A program made the translations under genes and the position numbers. DNA of 64,000 nucleotides from Alentia gelatinosa (lineage: Eukaryota; Annelida; Polychaeta; Phyllodocida; Polynoidae): NCBI GenBank assembly GCA_950022655.1, contig OX465580.1:853122-917121 (forward strand), read 5' to 3'. Shown here one piece after another: positions 24,547 to 34,274 of the stretch (within the stretch, counting starts at the first letter, position 1; every line of letters starts with the position of its first letter). Under the pieces are notes generated by a model that had not been told where the DNA came from, did not search any database, and saw only the letters and a program-made list of their open reading frames with translations.

Positions 24547-24806
24547 AGCAGCCTCTGGGCGCGGCGGTCGTCATGACAACGACGTGACACGTGTCTACGT
24601 CACCACTCTCCGTGTTGACGTCATCACTATTGTCGCCGTGTCCGTGTCTCGCGGTATCTCGCGGTATCTCGTCGTCACGTGAGAGCCGCACGAGAAGTGG
24701 GGTCGGCGATTGTTACCGGCCGCAGTTTGGCCGCCGACCAGCGAAGAGCGGCGTCAAACAAAGACAGGAAGTGATCCGCCCCCCGCGCCGCTAGAGGGCG
24801 TGTTGG
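24547..24806. promoter_or_regulatory. CpG-island promoter-like segment with a CTCF-like site
   Basis: Single-copy and strongly CpG-rich. Visible binding-site matches are: E-box palindrome GACACGTGTC (24586-24595), full CRE TGACGTCA (24616-24623), a tandem GCGGTATCTC pair (24651-24670), TCACGTGA (24675-24682), ETS-like ACAGGAAGTG (24764-24773), and CCGCTAGAGGGCG (24788-24800), close to the animal CTCF core. This mix is typical of a housekeeping-type promoter. No exon is recognisable on either side: the left is spacer and the right is minisatellite. Direction of any transcription is unknown. Confidence 0.5.
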
Positions 24807-25995
24807 GACAGGACCGGTCATTGTGTGTGAGGAGTGGGGGGTGATATGTGATTATTACAGGACCAGTCATTGTGTGTGAGGAGTGGGGGGGGGGGGGTGA
24901 TATGTGATTAATACTGGACCAGTCATTGTGTGTGAGGAGTGGGGGGTGATATGTGATTATTACAGGACCGGTCATTGTGTGTGAGGAGTGGGGGGTGATA
25001 TGTGGCTATTACAGGACCAGTCATTGTGTGTGAGGAGTGGGGGGTGATATGTGATTATTACAGGACCAGTCATTGTGTGTGAGGAGTGGGGGGTGATATG
25101 TGATTATTACAGGACCAGTCATTGTGTGTGAGGAGTGGGGGGTGATATGTGATTATTACAGGACCGGTCATTGTGTGTGAGGAGTGGGGGGGGGGGGGTG
25201 ATATGTGATTATTACAGGACCAGTCACTGTGTGTGAGGAGTGGGGGGTGATATGTGATTATTACAGGACCGGTCATTGTGTGTGAGGAGTGGGGGGGGGG
25301 TGATATGTGATTATTACAGGGCCAGTCATTGTGTGTGAGGAGTGGGGGGTGATATGTGATTATTACAGGACCGGTCATTGTGTGTGAGGAGTGGGGGTGA
25401 TATGTGATTATTACAGGACCAGTCATTGTGTGTGAGGAGTGGGGGGTGATATGTGATTATTACAGGACCAGTCATTGTGTGTGAGGAGTGGGGGGTGATA
25501 TGTGGCTATTACAGGGCTGGTCATTATGTGTGAGGAGTGGGGGGGGGGGTGATATCTGATTATTACAGGGCTGGTCATTGTGTGTGAGGAGTGGGGGGTA
25601 GTATGTGATTATGACAGGACCAGTCATTGTGTGTGAAGAGTGGGGGGTGGTATGTGATTATTACAGGGCTGGTCATTGTGTGTGAGGAGTGGGGGGTGAT
25701 ATGTGATTATTACAGGGCTGGTCATTGTGTGTGAGGAGTGGGGGGTGATATGTGAATATTACAGGACCAGTCATTGTGTGTGAGGAGTGGGGGGTGATAT
25801 GTGGCTATTACAGGGCTGGTCATTATGTGTGAGGAGTGGGGGGGGGGTGATATCTGATTATTACAGGGCTGGTCATTGTGTGTGAGGAGTGGGGGGTAGT
25901 ATGTGATTATGACAGGACCAGTCATTGTGTGTGAAGAGTGGGGGGTGGTATGTGATTATTACAGGGTTGGATATTGTGTGTGAGGAGTGGGGGGG
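24807..25995. repeat. G-rich minisatellite, about 49-56-bp unit
   Basis: About 24 copies built on ACAGGACCGGTCATTGTGTG, then TGAGGAGTG, a run of 5-14 G, and TGATATGTGATTATT. Length differences come mostly from the G run. Variants include ACAGGGCTGGTCAT, GTGGCTATT and GTATGTGATTATGAC. A four-unit block near 25500-25640 recurs near 25800-25940, indicating local duplication. Minus-strand open frames here only translate the repeat. Confidence 0.95.
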
Positions 25996-26640
25996 CTAAT
26001 ATGGGGGGATTTATCTGGATAATTTCACCTTGTCCTAGACAGTAATTATAGACCATATTAATGTCATTTTCCTTATTTTCCACAGGGAAATGTCAGTTAT
26101 ACAAGTTGCATTTTCTAAGAGGTGCAGAGTGAACAACTGGGGAACGATTCAGAATCACTAACTGACACAGAACCGTAAAACACCGTGAATGATGACGGCA
26201 TTCATCATCATGTGGAATGTTATCTTATTTTGGTAATTATTGTCTAAAACTTTGTAGTCAAATAAAATCCCACACGGCGGAGTAACGCGGCAGGGACCCC
26301 CCCCCCCCCCCCACATGTGGGTTTGTGAAGGGACTTACGGACACACATCACCAAATACGTGATTTAGGAAATACTCGGCATCATAGATGGCGGCTGGAGA
26401 TACAAAACTTTATAAACGAGTTTGACGATTAAATCATTACTGATTACAATACTCTCATCCCTCATTGTGTACAGCAAATAATGACCCGTCCTTATTTGCA
26501 CGGAGAGGTTGTTTTCTGGTCTCGTCAAACCCGTCACTTTGCTCTTCATTTTCCTGGCCGTGTCTGAGAGACTCTGACTCACACAACATCTGTGTCTCCC
26601 CGTGTAGATTAATGTCATGTCATTACGTCGTTGTCGTCTT
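25996..26640. other. Single-copy interval without recognised gene
   Basis: Ordinary AT-richer sequence with a C homopolymer at about 26299-26312. ATAGATGGCGGCTGG (26385-26399) resembles a YY1 core. A good-looking splice acceptor (TTATTTTCCACAG ending at 26085) is followed by a frame of only 23 codons. Nothing else supports a gene. Confidence 0.5.
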
Positions 26641-26644
26641 CAGC

Positions 26645-28853
26645 GCGGGCTGCAGTCTGTGGCTGGGTTCAGTCTGTGGCTGGGTTCAGTCTGTGGCAGG
26701 GTGCAGTCTGTGGCGGGGTGTGTGGCGGGGTGCAGTCTGTGGCGGGGTGTGTGGCGGGGTGCAGTCTGTGGCGGGGTACAGTCTGGCGGGGTGCAGTCTG
26801 TGGCGGGGTGTGGGGCGGGGTGTGGGGCGGGGTGTGTGGCGGGGTGTGTGGCGGGGTGTGTGGCGGGGTGTGTGGCGGGGTGTGGGGCGGGGTGTGTGGC
26901 GGGGTGTGTGGCGGGGTGTGGGGCGGGGTGTGTGTGGCGGGGTGTGGGGCGGGTTGTGTGGCGGGGTGTATGGCGGGGTGTGGGGCGGGGTGTGTGGCGG
27001 GGTGTGGGGCGGGGTGTGTGGCGGGGTGTGTGTGGCGGGGTGTGGGGCGGGGTGTGTGGCGGGGTGTGTGGCGGGGTGTGTGGCGGGGTGTGGGGCGGGG
27101 TGTGGGGCGGGGTGTGTGGCGGGGTGTGTGGCGGGGTGTGGGGCGGGGTGTGTGTGGCGGGGTGTGGGGCGGGGTGTGGGGCGGGGTGGGGGGCGGGTTG
27201 TATAGTGGGGCGGGGTGTGGGGCGGGGTGTGTGGCGGGGTGTGGGGCGGGGTGTGTGGCGGGGTGTGTGGCGGGGTGTGTGGCGGGGTGTGTGGCGGGGT
27301 GTGGGGCGGGGTGTGTGTGGCGGGGTGTGGGGCGGGTTGTGTGGCGGGGTGTATGGCGGGGTGTGGGGCGGGGTGTGTGGCGGGGTGTGGGGCGGGGTGA
27401 GTGGCGGGGTGTGTGTGGCGGGGTGTGGGGCGGGTTGTGTGGCGGGGTGTATGGCGGGGTTTGGGGCGGGGTGTGTGGCGGGGTGTGTGGCGGGGTGTGT
27501 GGCGGGGTGTGGGGCGGGGTGTGGGGCGGGGTGTGTGGCGGGGTGTGTGGCGGGGTGTGTGGCGGGGTGTGTGTGGCGGGGTGTGGGGCGGGGTGTGGGG
27601 CGGGGTGGGGGGCGGGTTGTATAGTGGGGCGGGGTGTGGGGCGGGGTGTGTGGCGGGGTGTGGGGCGGGGTGTGTGGCGGGGTGTGTGGCGGGGTGTGGG
27701 GCGGGGTGTGGGGCGGGGTGTGGGGCGGGGTGTGTGGGGCGGGGTGTGGGGCGGGTTGTGTGGCGGGGTGTATGGCGGGGTGTGGGGCGGGGTGTGTGGC
27801 GGGGTGTGGGGCGGGGTGTGTGGCGGGGTGTGGGGCGGGTTGTGTGGCGGGGTGTATGGCGGGGTTTGGGGCGGGGTGTGTGGCGGGGTGTGTGGCGGGG
27901 TGTGTGGTGGGGTGTGTGGCGGGGTGTAGAGCGGGGTGTGGGGCGGGGTGTGGGGCGGGTTGTATGGTGGAGCGGGGTGTGTGGCGGGGTGTGTGGCGGG
28001 GTGTGTGGCGGGGTGTGTGCCGGGGTGTGTGGCGGGGTGTGGGGGGGGGTGTGTGGTGGGGCGGGGTGTGTGGCGGGGTGTGTGGCGGGGTGTGTGGCGG
28101 GGTGTGTGGCGGGGGGTGGGGCGGGGTCTGTGGCGGGGTGTGTGGCGGGTTGTATGGTGTGGCGGGGTGTGGGGCGGGGTGTGTGGCGGGGTGTGGGGCG
28201 GGGTGTGTGGCGGGGTGTGTGGGGCGGGGTGTGTGGCGGGGTGTAGGGCGGGATGTGTGGCGGGGTGTGTGTGGCGGGGTGTGGGGCGGGGTGTGGGGCG
28301 GGGTGTATGGTGGGGTGTGGTGCGGGGTGTGGGGCGGGGTGTGGGGCGGGGTGTGTGGCGGGGTGTGTGGCGGGGTGTGTGTGGCGGGGTGTGGGGCGGG
28401 GTGTGGGGCGGGGTGTGGGCGGGGTGTGTGGCAGGGTGTGTGGCGGGGTGTGGGGCGGGGTGTGTGGCAGGGTGTGGGGCGGGGTGTGGGGCGGGGTGTG
28501 GTGGGGTGTGTGGCGGGGTGTAGGGCGGGGTGTGGGGCGGGGTGTAGGGCGGGGTGTGGGGCGGGGTGTGGGGCGGGGTGTGGGGCGGGGTGTGTGGCGG
28601 GGTGTGTGGCGGGGTGTGTGGTGGGGTGTGTGGCGGGGTGTATAGTGGGGCGGGGTGTGGGGCGGGGTGTGTGGCGGGGTGTGGGGCGGGGTGTGGGGCG
28701 GGTTGTATAGTGGGGCGGGGTGTGGGGCGGGTTGTATAGTGGGGCGGGGTGTGGGGCGGGGTGTGTGGCGGGGTGTGGGGCGGGGTGTGGGGCGGGTTGT
28801 ATAGTGGGGCGGGGTGTGGGGCGGGGTGTGTGGCGGGGTATGTGGCGGGATAC
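26645..28853. repeat. 12-bp G-rich minisatellite (GTGTGTGGCGGG type)
   Basis: About 180 copies of a 12-bp unit, TGTGTGGCGGGG, with GTGTGGGGCGGG as the main variant and interruptions such as TATAGTGGGGCGGG and TGTGTGTGGCGGGG. Since 12 is a multiple of 3 and the plus strand lacks TTA, CTA and TCA, the minus strand is open for 756 codons and plus frames for hundreds. All encode tetrapeptide repeats. Every unit carries a GGGG run, so the plus strand has dense G-quadruplex potential. The left end grades out of degenerate CTGTGGCTGGGTTCAGT units. Confidence 0.95.
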
Positions 28854-29650
28854 AGTCTTACACTTAGCTAACACTTTACGTAGTAATACACGACCTTCCC
28901 ATCTTGGCATAATCCTGACAAGTCTAACTCTCGTTCAGTTTCTACTGATCATAATCTCACCACTGGTATTTCTGTCCCTTAGGCTTAACATTGGTAACTC
29001 GTTTTCCATGCCCTTACGAGTATTGCGGTCCATTCTTCATGGTCGTTTTATATCCCGTGTATTTTAGTGTGGACAGAGATTCATTTGAACACTACACAAT
29101 ATTCACTTGCTTTCACCTCCTTCTTATCGCTCTATTAAACTCATGGGGAACTTCTTGTTGGTTTCTTCGTCAGTCATCTGGGCTCAACTCATTTCCGGAG
29201 AATCTGGGTAGAACAACTACTGATTAGGTTAGAATTCTGTCCTCGGGTGGTGAGACCTGTGACACCAACACACACACACACTCACACACTTCTTCGCCTA
29301 GTTTTACAAATTACAGAACGAAACACTTCCCCTGTCCCTGATACATTCTTATTAAACGTGTGACTCTGTACATGTTCTGTCCATTCAGTTCAAACTGAAT
29401 ACAGCTCACAGCGGTAAATGTACAGCGACCACCGTGACTCACATCTCACTCAGGTCCTCGTCTCAAGTCGACTCTTTTTATAATCCTTAATATCAATCAA
29501 ACCTGCCGCAGTAGCACGGTGAGCGTGTCGGGGGGGGGGGGGAGTGAAGGCGGGTGGTGACTGTTACCTTGATCAGTCTTTTTTAGAGATCCCTGGAAGA
29601 AAACCAATGATTATCCCTCATTACGAGTTCCGTGTAATTCAATACCGTCA
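28854..29650. other. Single-copy interval with a transposon fragment, CA tract and poly-G
   Basis: Contains the foldback-family fragment at 28868-28945, a (CA)n tract at about 29268-29290 and a G homopolymer near 29530-29542. Two short overlapping plus-strand frames (ending 29067 and 29227) have no recognisable domain. No gene is supported. Confidence 0.5.
28868..28945. mobile_element. Truncated copy of the spacer foldback family
   Basis: GTAGTAATACACGACCTTCC, then TCTTGGCATAA, TGACAAGTCTAACTCTCGTT and CAGTTTCTAC follow the order of 10081-10146 and 10385-10411 in the spacer. Only the right arm is present; its left side is cut off by the 12-bp array. It shows that the spacer hairpin belongs to a dispersed family and is not unique to the satellite locus. 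Confidence 0.7.
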
Positions 29651-29652
29651 GC

Positions 29653-29790
29653 GTTACCGTGATTAGAGATCTAGCTCCGAGCTATTATCTGTAGTCAATA
29701 AGTCACTGATATCACTGTTACCGTGATTAGAGATCTAGCTCCGAGCTATTATCTGTACCTGTAGTCAATAAGTCACTGATATCACTGTTA
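29653..29790. repeat. Tandem duplication, 64 and 70 bp
   Basis: Two copies starting GTTACCGTGATTAGAGATCT and ending CAATAAGTCACTGATATCACT. The second carries a 6-bp insertion (ACCTGT). It lies directly before the 110-bp array and is unrelated to it. Confidence 0.9.
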
Positions 29791-29792
29791 CC

Positions 29793-32313
29793 TAAATGAC
29801 TAGAGCCTTCACCCGTCTCTACTGATTGACCATCACCTCTAAGATAGTACAGTTAGGTATAGTTTTTATAGTTTATTAATACAACCGCTACCTGGTTGAT
29901 GGCCCTACCTCCTAACTAGAGCCCGTCTCTACTGATTGGCCATCACCTCAAATGTAGTACAGTTAGTTATAGTTTTTATAGTTTATTAATACAACCACTA
30001 CCTGGTTGATGGCCCTACCTCCTAACTAGAGCCCGTCTCTACTGATTGGCCATCACCTCTAAGATAGTACAGTTAGTTATAGTTTTTATAATCTATTAAT
30101 ACAACCACTGCCTGGATGATGGCCCTACCTCCTAACTAGAGCCCGTCTCTACTGATTGACCATCACCTCTAAGATAGTACAGTTAGGTATAGTTTTTATA
30201 GTTTATTAATACAACCGCTACCTGGATGATGGCCCTACCTCCTAACTAGAGCCCGTCTCTACTGATTGACCATCACCTCTAAGATAATACAGTTAGGTAT
30301 AGTTTTTATAGTTTATTAATACAACCGCTACCTGGATGATGGCCCTACCTCCTAACTAGAGCCCGTCTCTACTGATTGACCATCACCTCTAAGATAATAC
30401 AGTTAGGTATAGTTTTTATAGTTTATTAATACAACCGCTACCTGGATGATGGCCCTACCTCCTAACTAGAGCCTGTCTCTACTGATTGACCATCACCTCT
30501 AAGATAGTACAGTTAGTTATAGTTTTTATAGTTTATTAATACAACCACTACCTGGTTGATGGCCCTACCTCCTAACTAGAGCCCGTCTCTACTGATTGGC
30601 CATCACCTCAAAGATAGTACAGTTAGTTATAGTTTTTATAGTTTATTAATACAACCACTACCTGGTTGATGGCCCTACCTCCTAACTAGAGCCCGTCTCT
30701 ACTGATTGACCATCACCTCTAAGATAGTACAGTTAGGTATAGTTTTTATAGTTTATTAATACAACCGCTACCTGGTTGATGGCCCTACCTCCTAACTAGA
30801 GCCCGTCTCTACTGATTGGCCATCACCTCTAAGATAATACAGTTAGGTATAGTTTTTATAGTTTATTAATACAACCGCTACCTGGATGATGGCCCTACCT
30901 CCTAACTAGAGCCCGTCTCTACTGATTGGCCATCACCTCTAAGATAATACAGTTAGGTATAGTTTTTATAGTTTATTAATACAACCGCTACCTGGATGAT
31001 GGCCCTACCTCCTAACTAGAGCCCGTCTCTACTGATTGACCATCACCTCTAAGATAATACAGTTAGGTATAGTTTTTATAGTTTATTAATACAACCGCTA
31101 CCTGGATGATGGCCCTACCTCCTAACTAGAGCCCGTCTCTACTGATTGACCATCACCTCTAAGATAATACAGTTAGGTATAGTTTTTATAGTTTATTAAT
31201 ACAACCACTACCTGGATGATGGCCCTACCTCCTAACTAGAGCCCGTCTCTACTGATTGGCCATCACCTCAAAGATAGTACAGTTAGTTATAGTTTTTATA
31301 GTTTATTAATACAACCACTACCTGGTTGATGGCCCTACCTCCTAACTAGAGCCCGTCTCTACTGATTGACCATCACCTCTAAGATAGTACAGTTAGGTAT
31401 AGTTTTTATAGTTTATTAATACAACCGCTACCTGGTTGATGGCCCTACCTCCTAACTAGAGCCCGTCTCTACTGATTGGCCATCACCTCTAAGATAGTAC
31501 AGTTAGTTATAGTTTTTATAATCTATTAATACAACCGCTGCCTGGATGATGGCCCTACCTCCTAACTAGAGCCCGTCTCTACTGATTGACCATCACCTCT
31601 AAGATAGTACAGTTAGTTATAGTTTTTATAGTTTATTAATACAACCGCTACCTGGATGATGGCCCTACCTCCTAACTAGAGCCCGTCTCTACTGATTGGC
31701 CATCACCTCAAAGATAGTACAGTTAGTTATAGTTTTTATAGTTTATTAATACAACCACTACCTGGTTGATGGCCCTACCTCCTAACTAGAGCCCGTCTTC
31801 ACTGATTGACCTTCACCTCTAAGATAGTACAGTTAGGTATAGTGTTTATAATCTATTAATACAACCACTACCTGGTTGATATCCCTACCTCCTAACTAGA
31901 GCCCGTCTCTACTGATTGACCATCACCTCTAAGATAGTACAGTTAGGTATAGTTTTTATAGTTTATTAATACTACCGCTACCTGGTTGATGGCCCTACCT
32001 CCTAACTAGAGCCCGTCTCTACTGATTGACCATCACCTCTAAGATAGTACAGTTAGGTATAGTTTTTATAGTTTATTAATACTACCGCTACCTGGTTGAT
32101 GGCCCTACCTCCTAACTAGAGCCCGTCTCTACTGATTGACCATCACCTCTAAGATAGTACAGTTAGGTATAGTTTTTATAGTTTATTAATACAACCGCTA
32201 CCTGGATGCTGGTCCTACCTCCTAACTAGAGCCCGTCTCTACTGATTGACCATCACCTCTAAGATAGTACAGTTAGGTATAGTGTTTATAATGCATTAAT
32301 ACAACCGCTACCT
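29793..32313. repeat. 110-bp tandem array, about 23 units, constant length
   Basis: Unit landmarks are CCTAACTAGAGCCCGTCTCT, CTGATTGACCATCACCTC, GTACAGTTAGGTATAG and CTACCTGGTTGATGGCCC. The CCTAACTAGA landmark recurs every 110 bp from 29911 to 32221 with no indel between units. Substitutions such as CTCT/CTCA, GATAGT/GATAAT, AGGT/AGTT and GGTT/GGAT define unit types. The CTCA type falls at units 660 bp apart three times, hinting at a six-unit higher-order period. The outer units are the most diverged. Confidence 0.97.
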
Positions 32314-32787
32314 GGTTATTGACAGTTTCATGATCACTCATGTCAGAACTAAGACCGTCGTTTCTCTCTCTAATACGGCATTCTCCTCGTTGTAAAGGTG
32401 GCGGTTCTCTTCACTATAAACAATATGAAACTACTTCAAAAGACTACTTCTCACGGAACACACACAATATTACCATGATTTCGATCTGAGTGGCCGTATT
32501 CTCCACGTAGTTGACGCGAAGTAAAACTCCGAGCGATAGCAAGGAGAATTACGTGGTGTCAACTACAAGGAGAATACGGCCACTCCGATTGAAATCATGG
32601 TAATGTTGTATTTATTACTCACCCGTCGAGTAATTATTAGGAAAAAAATATTGTAAATAATTAGTAATTCGACCCAAGCACCGTGCATTCTTTATATATA
32701 TTAGTTCCTATAATGCCCGTCAGGTGGCCCAAAAAGCTGTATTCTCCTAGGAGATTCCGGAGGTCCGTATTCTACTCAGTAGTGATC
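32314..32787. other. Single-copy interval containing a foldback element
   Basis: Holds the foldback element at 32464-32608, a second fragment like its inner arm near 32363-32395 (AATACGGCATTCTCC), and the palindrome TCTCCTAGGAGA near 32746. Otherwise AT-rich with no coding signal. Confidence 0.5.
32464..32608. mobile_element. Foldback (MITE-like) element, 51-bp arms
   Basis: The left arm (32464-32514; ACAATATTACCATGATTTCG ... GTAGTTGAC) is the reverse complement, with a handful of mismatches, of the right arm (32558-32608; GTCAACTAC ... GAAATCATGGTAATGTTGT). The loop is 43 bp. The arms share the block GAGTGGCCGTATTCTCC. The element is too short to code for anything. It is unrelated in sequence to the spacer hairpin. 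Target duplications are not clear at its ends. Confidence 0.75.
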
Positions 32788-33528
32788 TGGAGTCTTCATA
32801 GGCTTAGTATGGAGACTCCGTATTAGGTGGGTAATAATAGCGATCTATAGGCTCCATAGGCTTAGTATGGAGACTCCGTATTAGGTGGGTAATAATAGCG
32901 ATCTGTAGGCTCCATAGGTTTAGTATGGAGACTCCGTATTGGGTGGGTAATAATAGCGATCTGCAGGCTCCATAGGTTTAGTATGGAGACTCCGTATTGG
33001 GTGGGTAATAATAGCGATCTGGAGGCTCTGTAGGTGTAGTATGGAGACTCCGTATTGGGTGGGTAATAATAGCGATCTGCAGGCTCCATAGGTTTAGTAT
33101 GGAGACTCCGTATTGGGTGGGTAATAATAGCGATCTGGAGGCTCCATAGGTTTAGTATGGAGACTCCGTATTGGGTGGGTTATAATAGCGATCTGGAGGC
33201 TCCATAGGTTTAGTATGGAGACTCTGTATTGGGTGGGTAATAATAGCGATCTGGAGGCTCCATAGGTTTAGTATGGAGACTCTGTATTGGGTGGGTAATA
33301 ATAGCGATCTGGAGGCTCCATAGGCTGAATATGGAGACTCCGTATTGGGTGGGTAATAATAGCGATCTGGAGGCTCCATAGGTTTAGTATGGAGACTCTG
33401 TATTGGGTGGGTAATAATAGCGATCTGGAGGCTCCATAGGCTTAGTATGGAGACTCCGTATTAGGTGGGTAATAATAGCGATTTGTAGGCTCCATAGGCT
33501 TAGTATGGAGACTCTGTATTGGCTTGGT
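32788..33528. repeat. 58-bp minisatellite, about 13 units
   Basis: The unit begins TAGGCTTAGTATGGAGACTC and continues CGTATTGGGTGGGTAATAATAGCGATCTGGAGGCTCCA in pieces with little length change. Variants are ATTAGGT/ATTGGGT, GGTTTAG/GGCTTAG, CTGTAGG/CTGGAGG/CTGCAGG and CCGT/CTGT. Minus-strand 75-codon frames at 32862 and 33152 are repeat translations. Confidence 0.96.
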
Positions 33529-34274
33529 AATAAAAGTTTGTCCCTCACAGAAAATTCAACTTCCTGGAGAGAGAGAGGGCAGCAGTGCAGCAGAGAAATG
33601 TAAATTACATGGAAAATGGCGGGAGACTATCTGCATACATCAACATATTCGTTAAAGTTTTATAAAGTATTGTGGCGAGAAACGTTTTTCAATTTTGTAT
33701 AGAGCTAACAATGGGGAGACAGTGTGACGTATGGCCGTGAATATGTGTGTAGGAGCGGGCGTTGGAGAGATACATGGCGGGTGCACCCCTCTCATAAGAA
33801 CTCACAATCTCTAAGTGGTATTCTCTACAAGATTCTCACTACGCTCTATGCGAGAAGAATTTTTATCGAACTTGGCTTAGAGCCTTGAGAATCCACTAGC
33901 CTGCCTCCCGTGCTAAACAGGTACATTGATGCAACCCATACATTTCTATAATCTCATTGATGCGGGAATACAGTGTACTTGGCGCCCTAGTGGCTTTATT
34001 TGGACTGGAATACAGAAAACCACTTAGAGAGTGTGAGACCTTAAGAGATGGGTGCCCTATAGGTGCATCGCAATATTCCATGTCACGGATATTTCACCAG
34101 CAAAACCTCTGAAAAGAACTAAGCAGACTTTACGATATCCCTGTCCTGTAAATGGTGGCGACAGTGGCGCCGGTGTGTCTGAGAGGTTCTGGTGATTCAG
34201 CCCTCAATGAGCATCACTAACATTTAGACAATAATTAACCAATCTGCCCCGTCCCCACCTCGCCCCGTGACTCA
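33529..34274. other. Single-copy interval without recognised gene
   Basis: Ordinary sequence separating the 58-bp and 68-bp arrays. It includes a short GA tract near 33567 and a 61-codon minus-strand frame at 33896-34081 with no recognisable motif. I see no RNA gene, transposon or tandem repeat here. Confidence 0.5.

Noticed and set aside
24285..24590. 101-codon minus-strand gene starting MSRRCHDDRR
   Set aside because: Overlapping frames on both strands are equally open in this CpG-rich segment; no domain or splice evidence.
26073..26161. Small exon after the acceptor-like TTATTTTCCACAG
   Set aside because: The frame is only 23 codons, has no donor site that I could defend and no recognisable product.
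26465..28910. Glycine/cysteine/valine and histidine/proline repeat proteins on both strands
   Set aside because: They are translations of a 12-bp repeat whose length is a multiple of three; no start context, domain or unique flank supports a gene.
33981..33994. CTCF-like site GGCGCCCTAGTGGC
   Set aside because: The reverse complement is two G short of the core run, so the spacing does not fit the motif.
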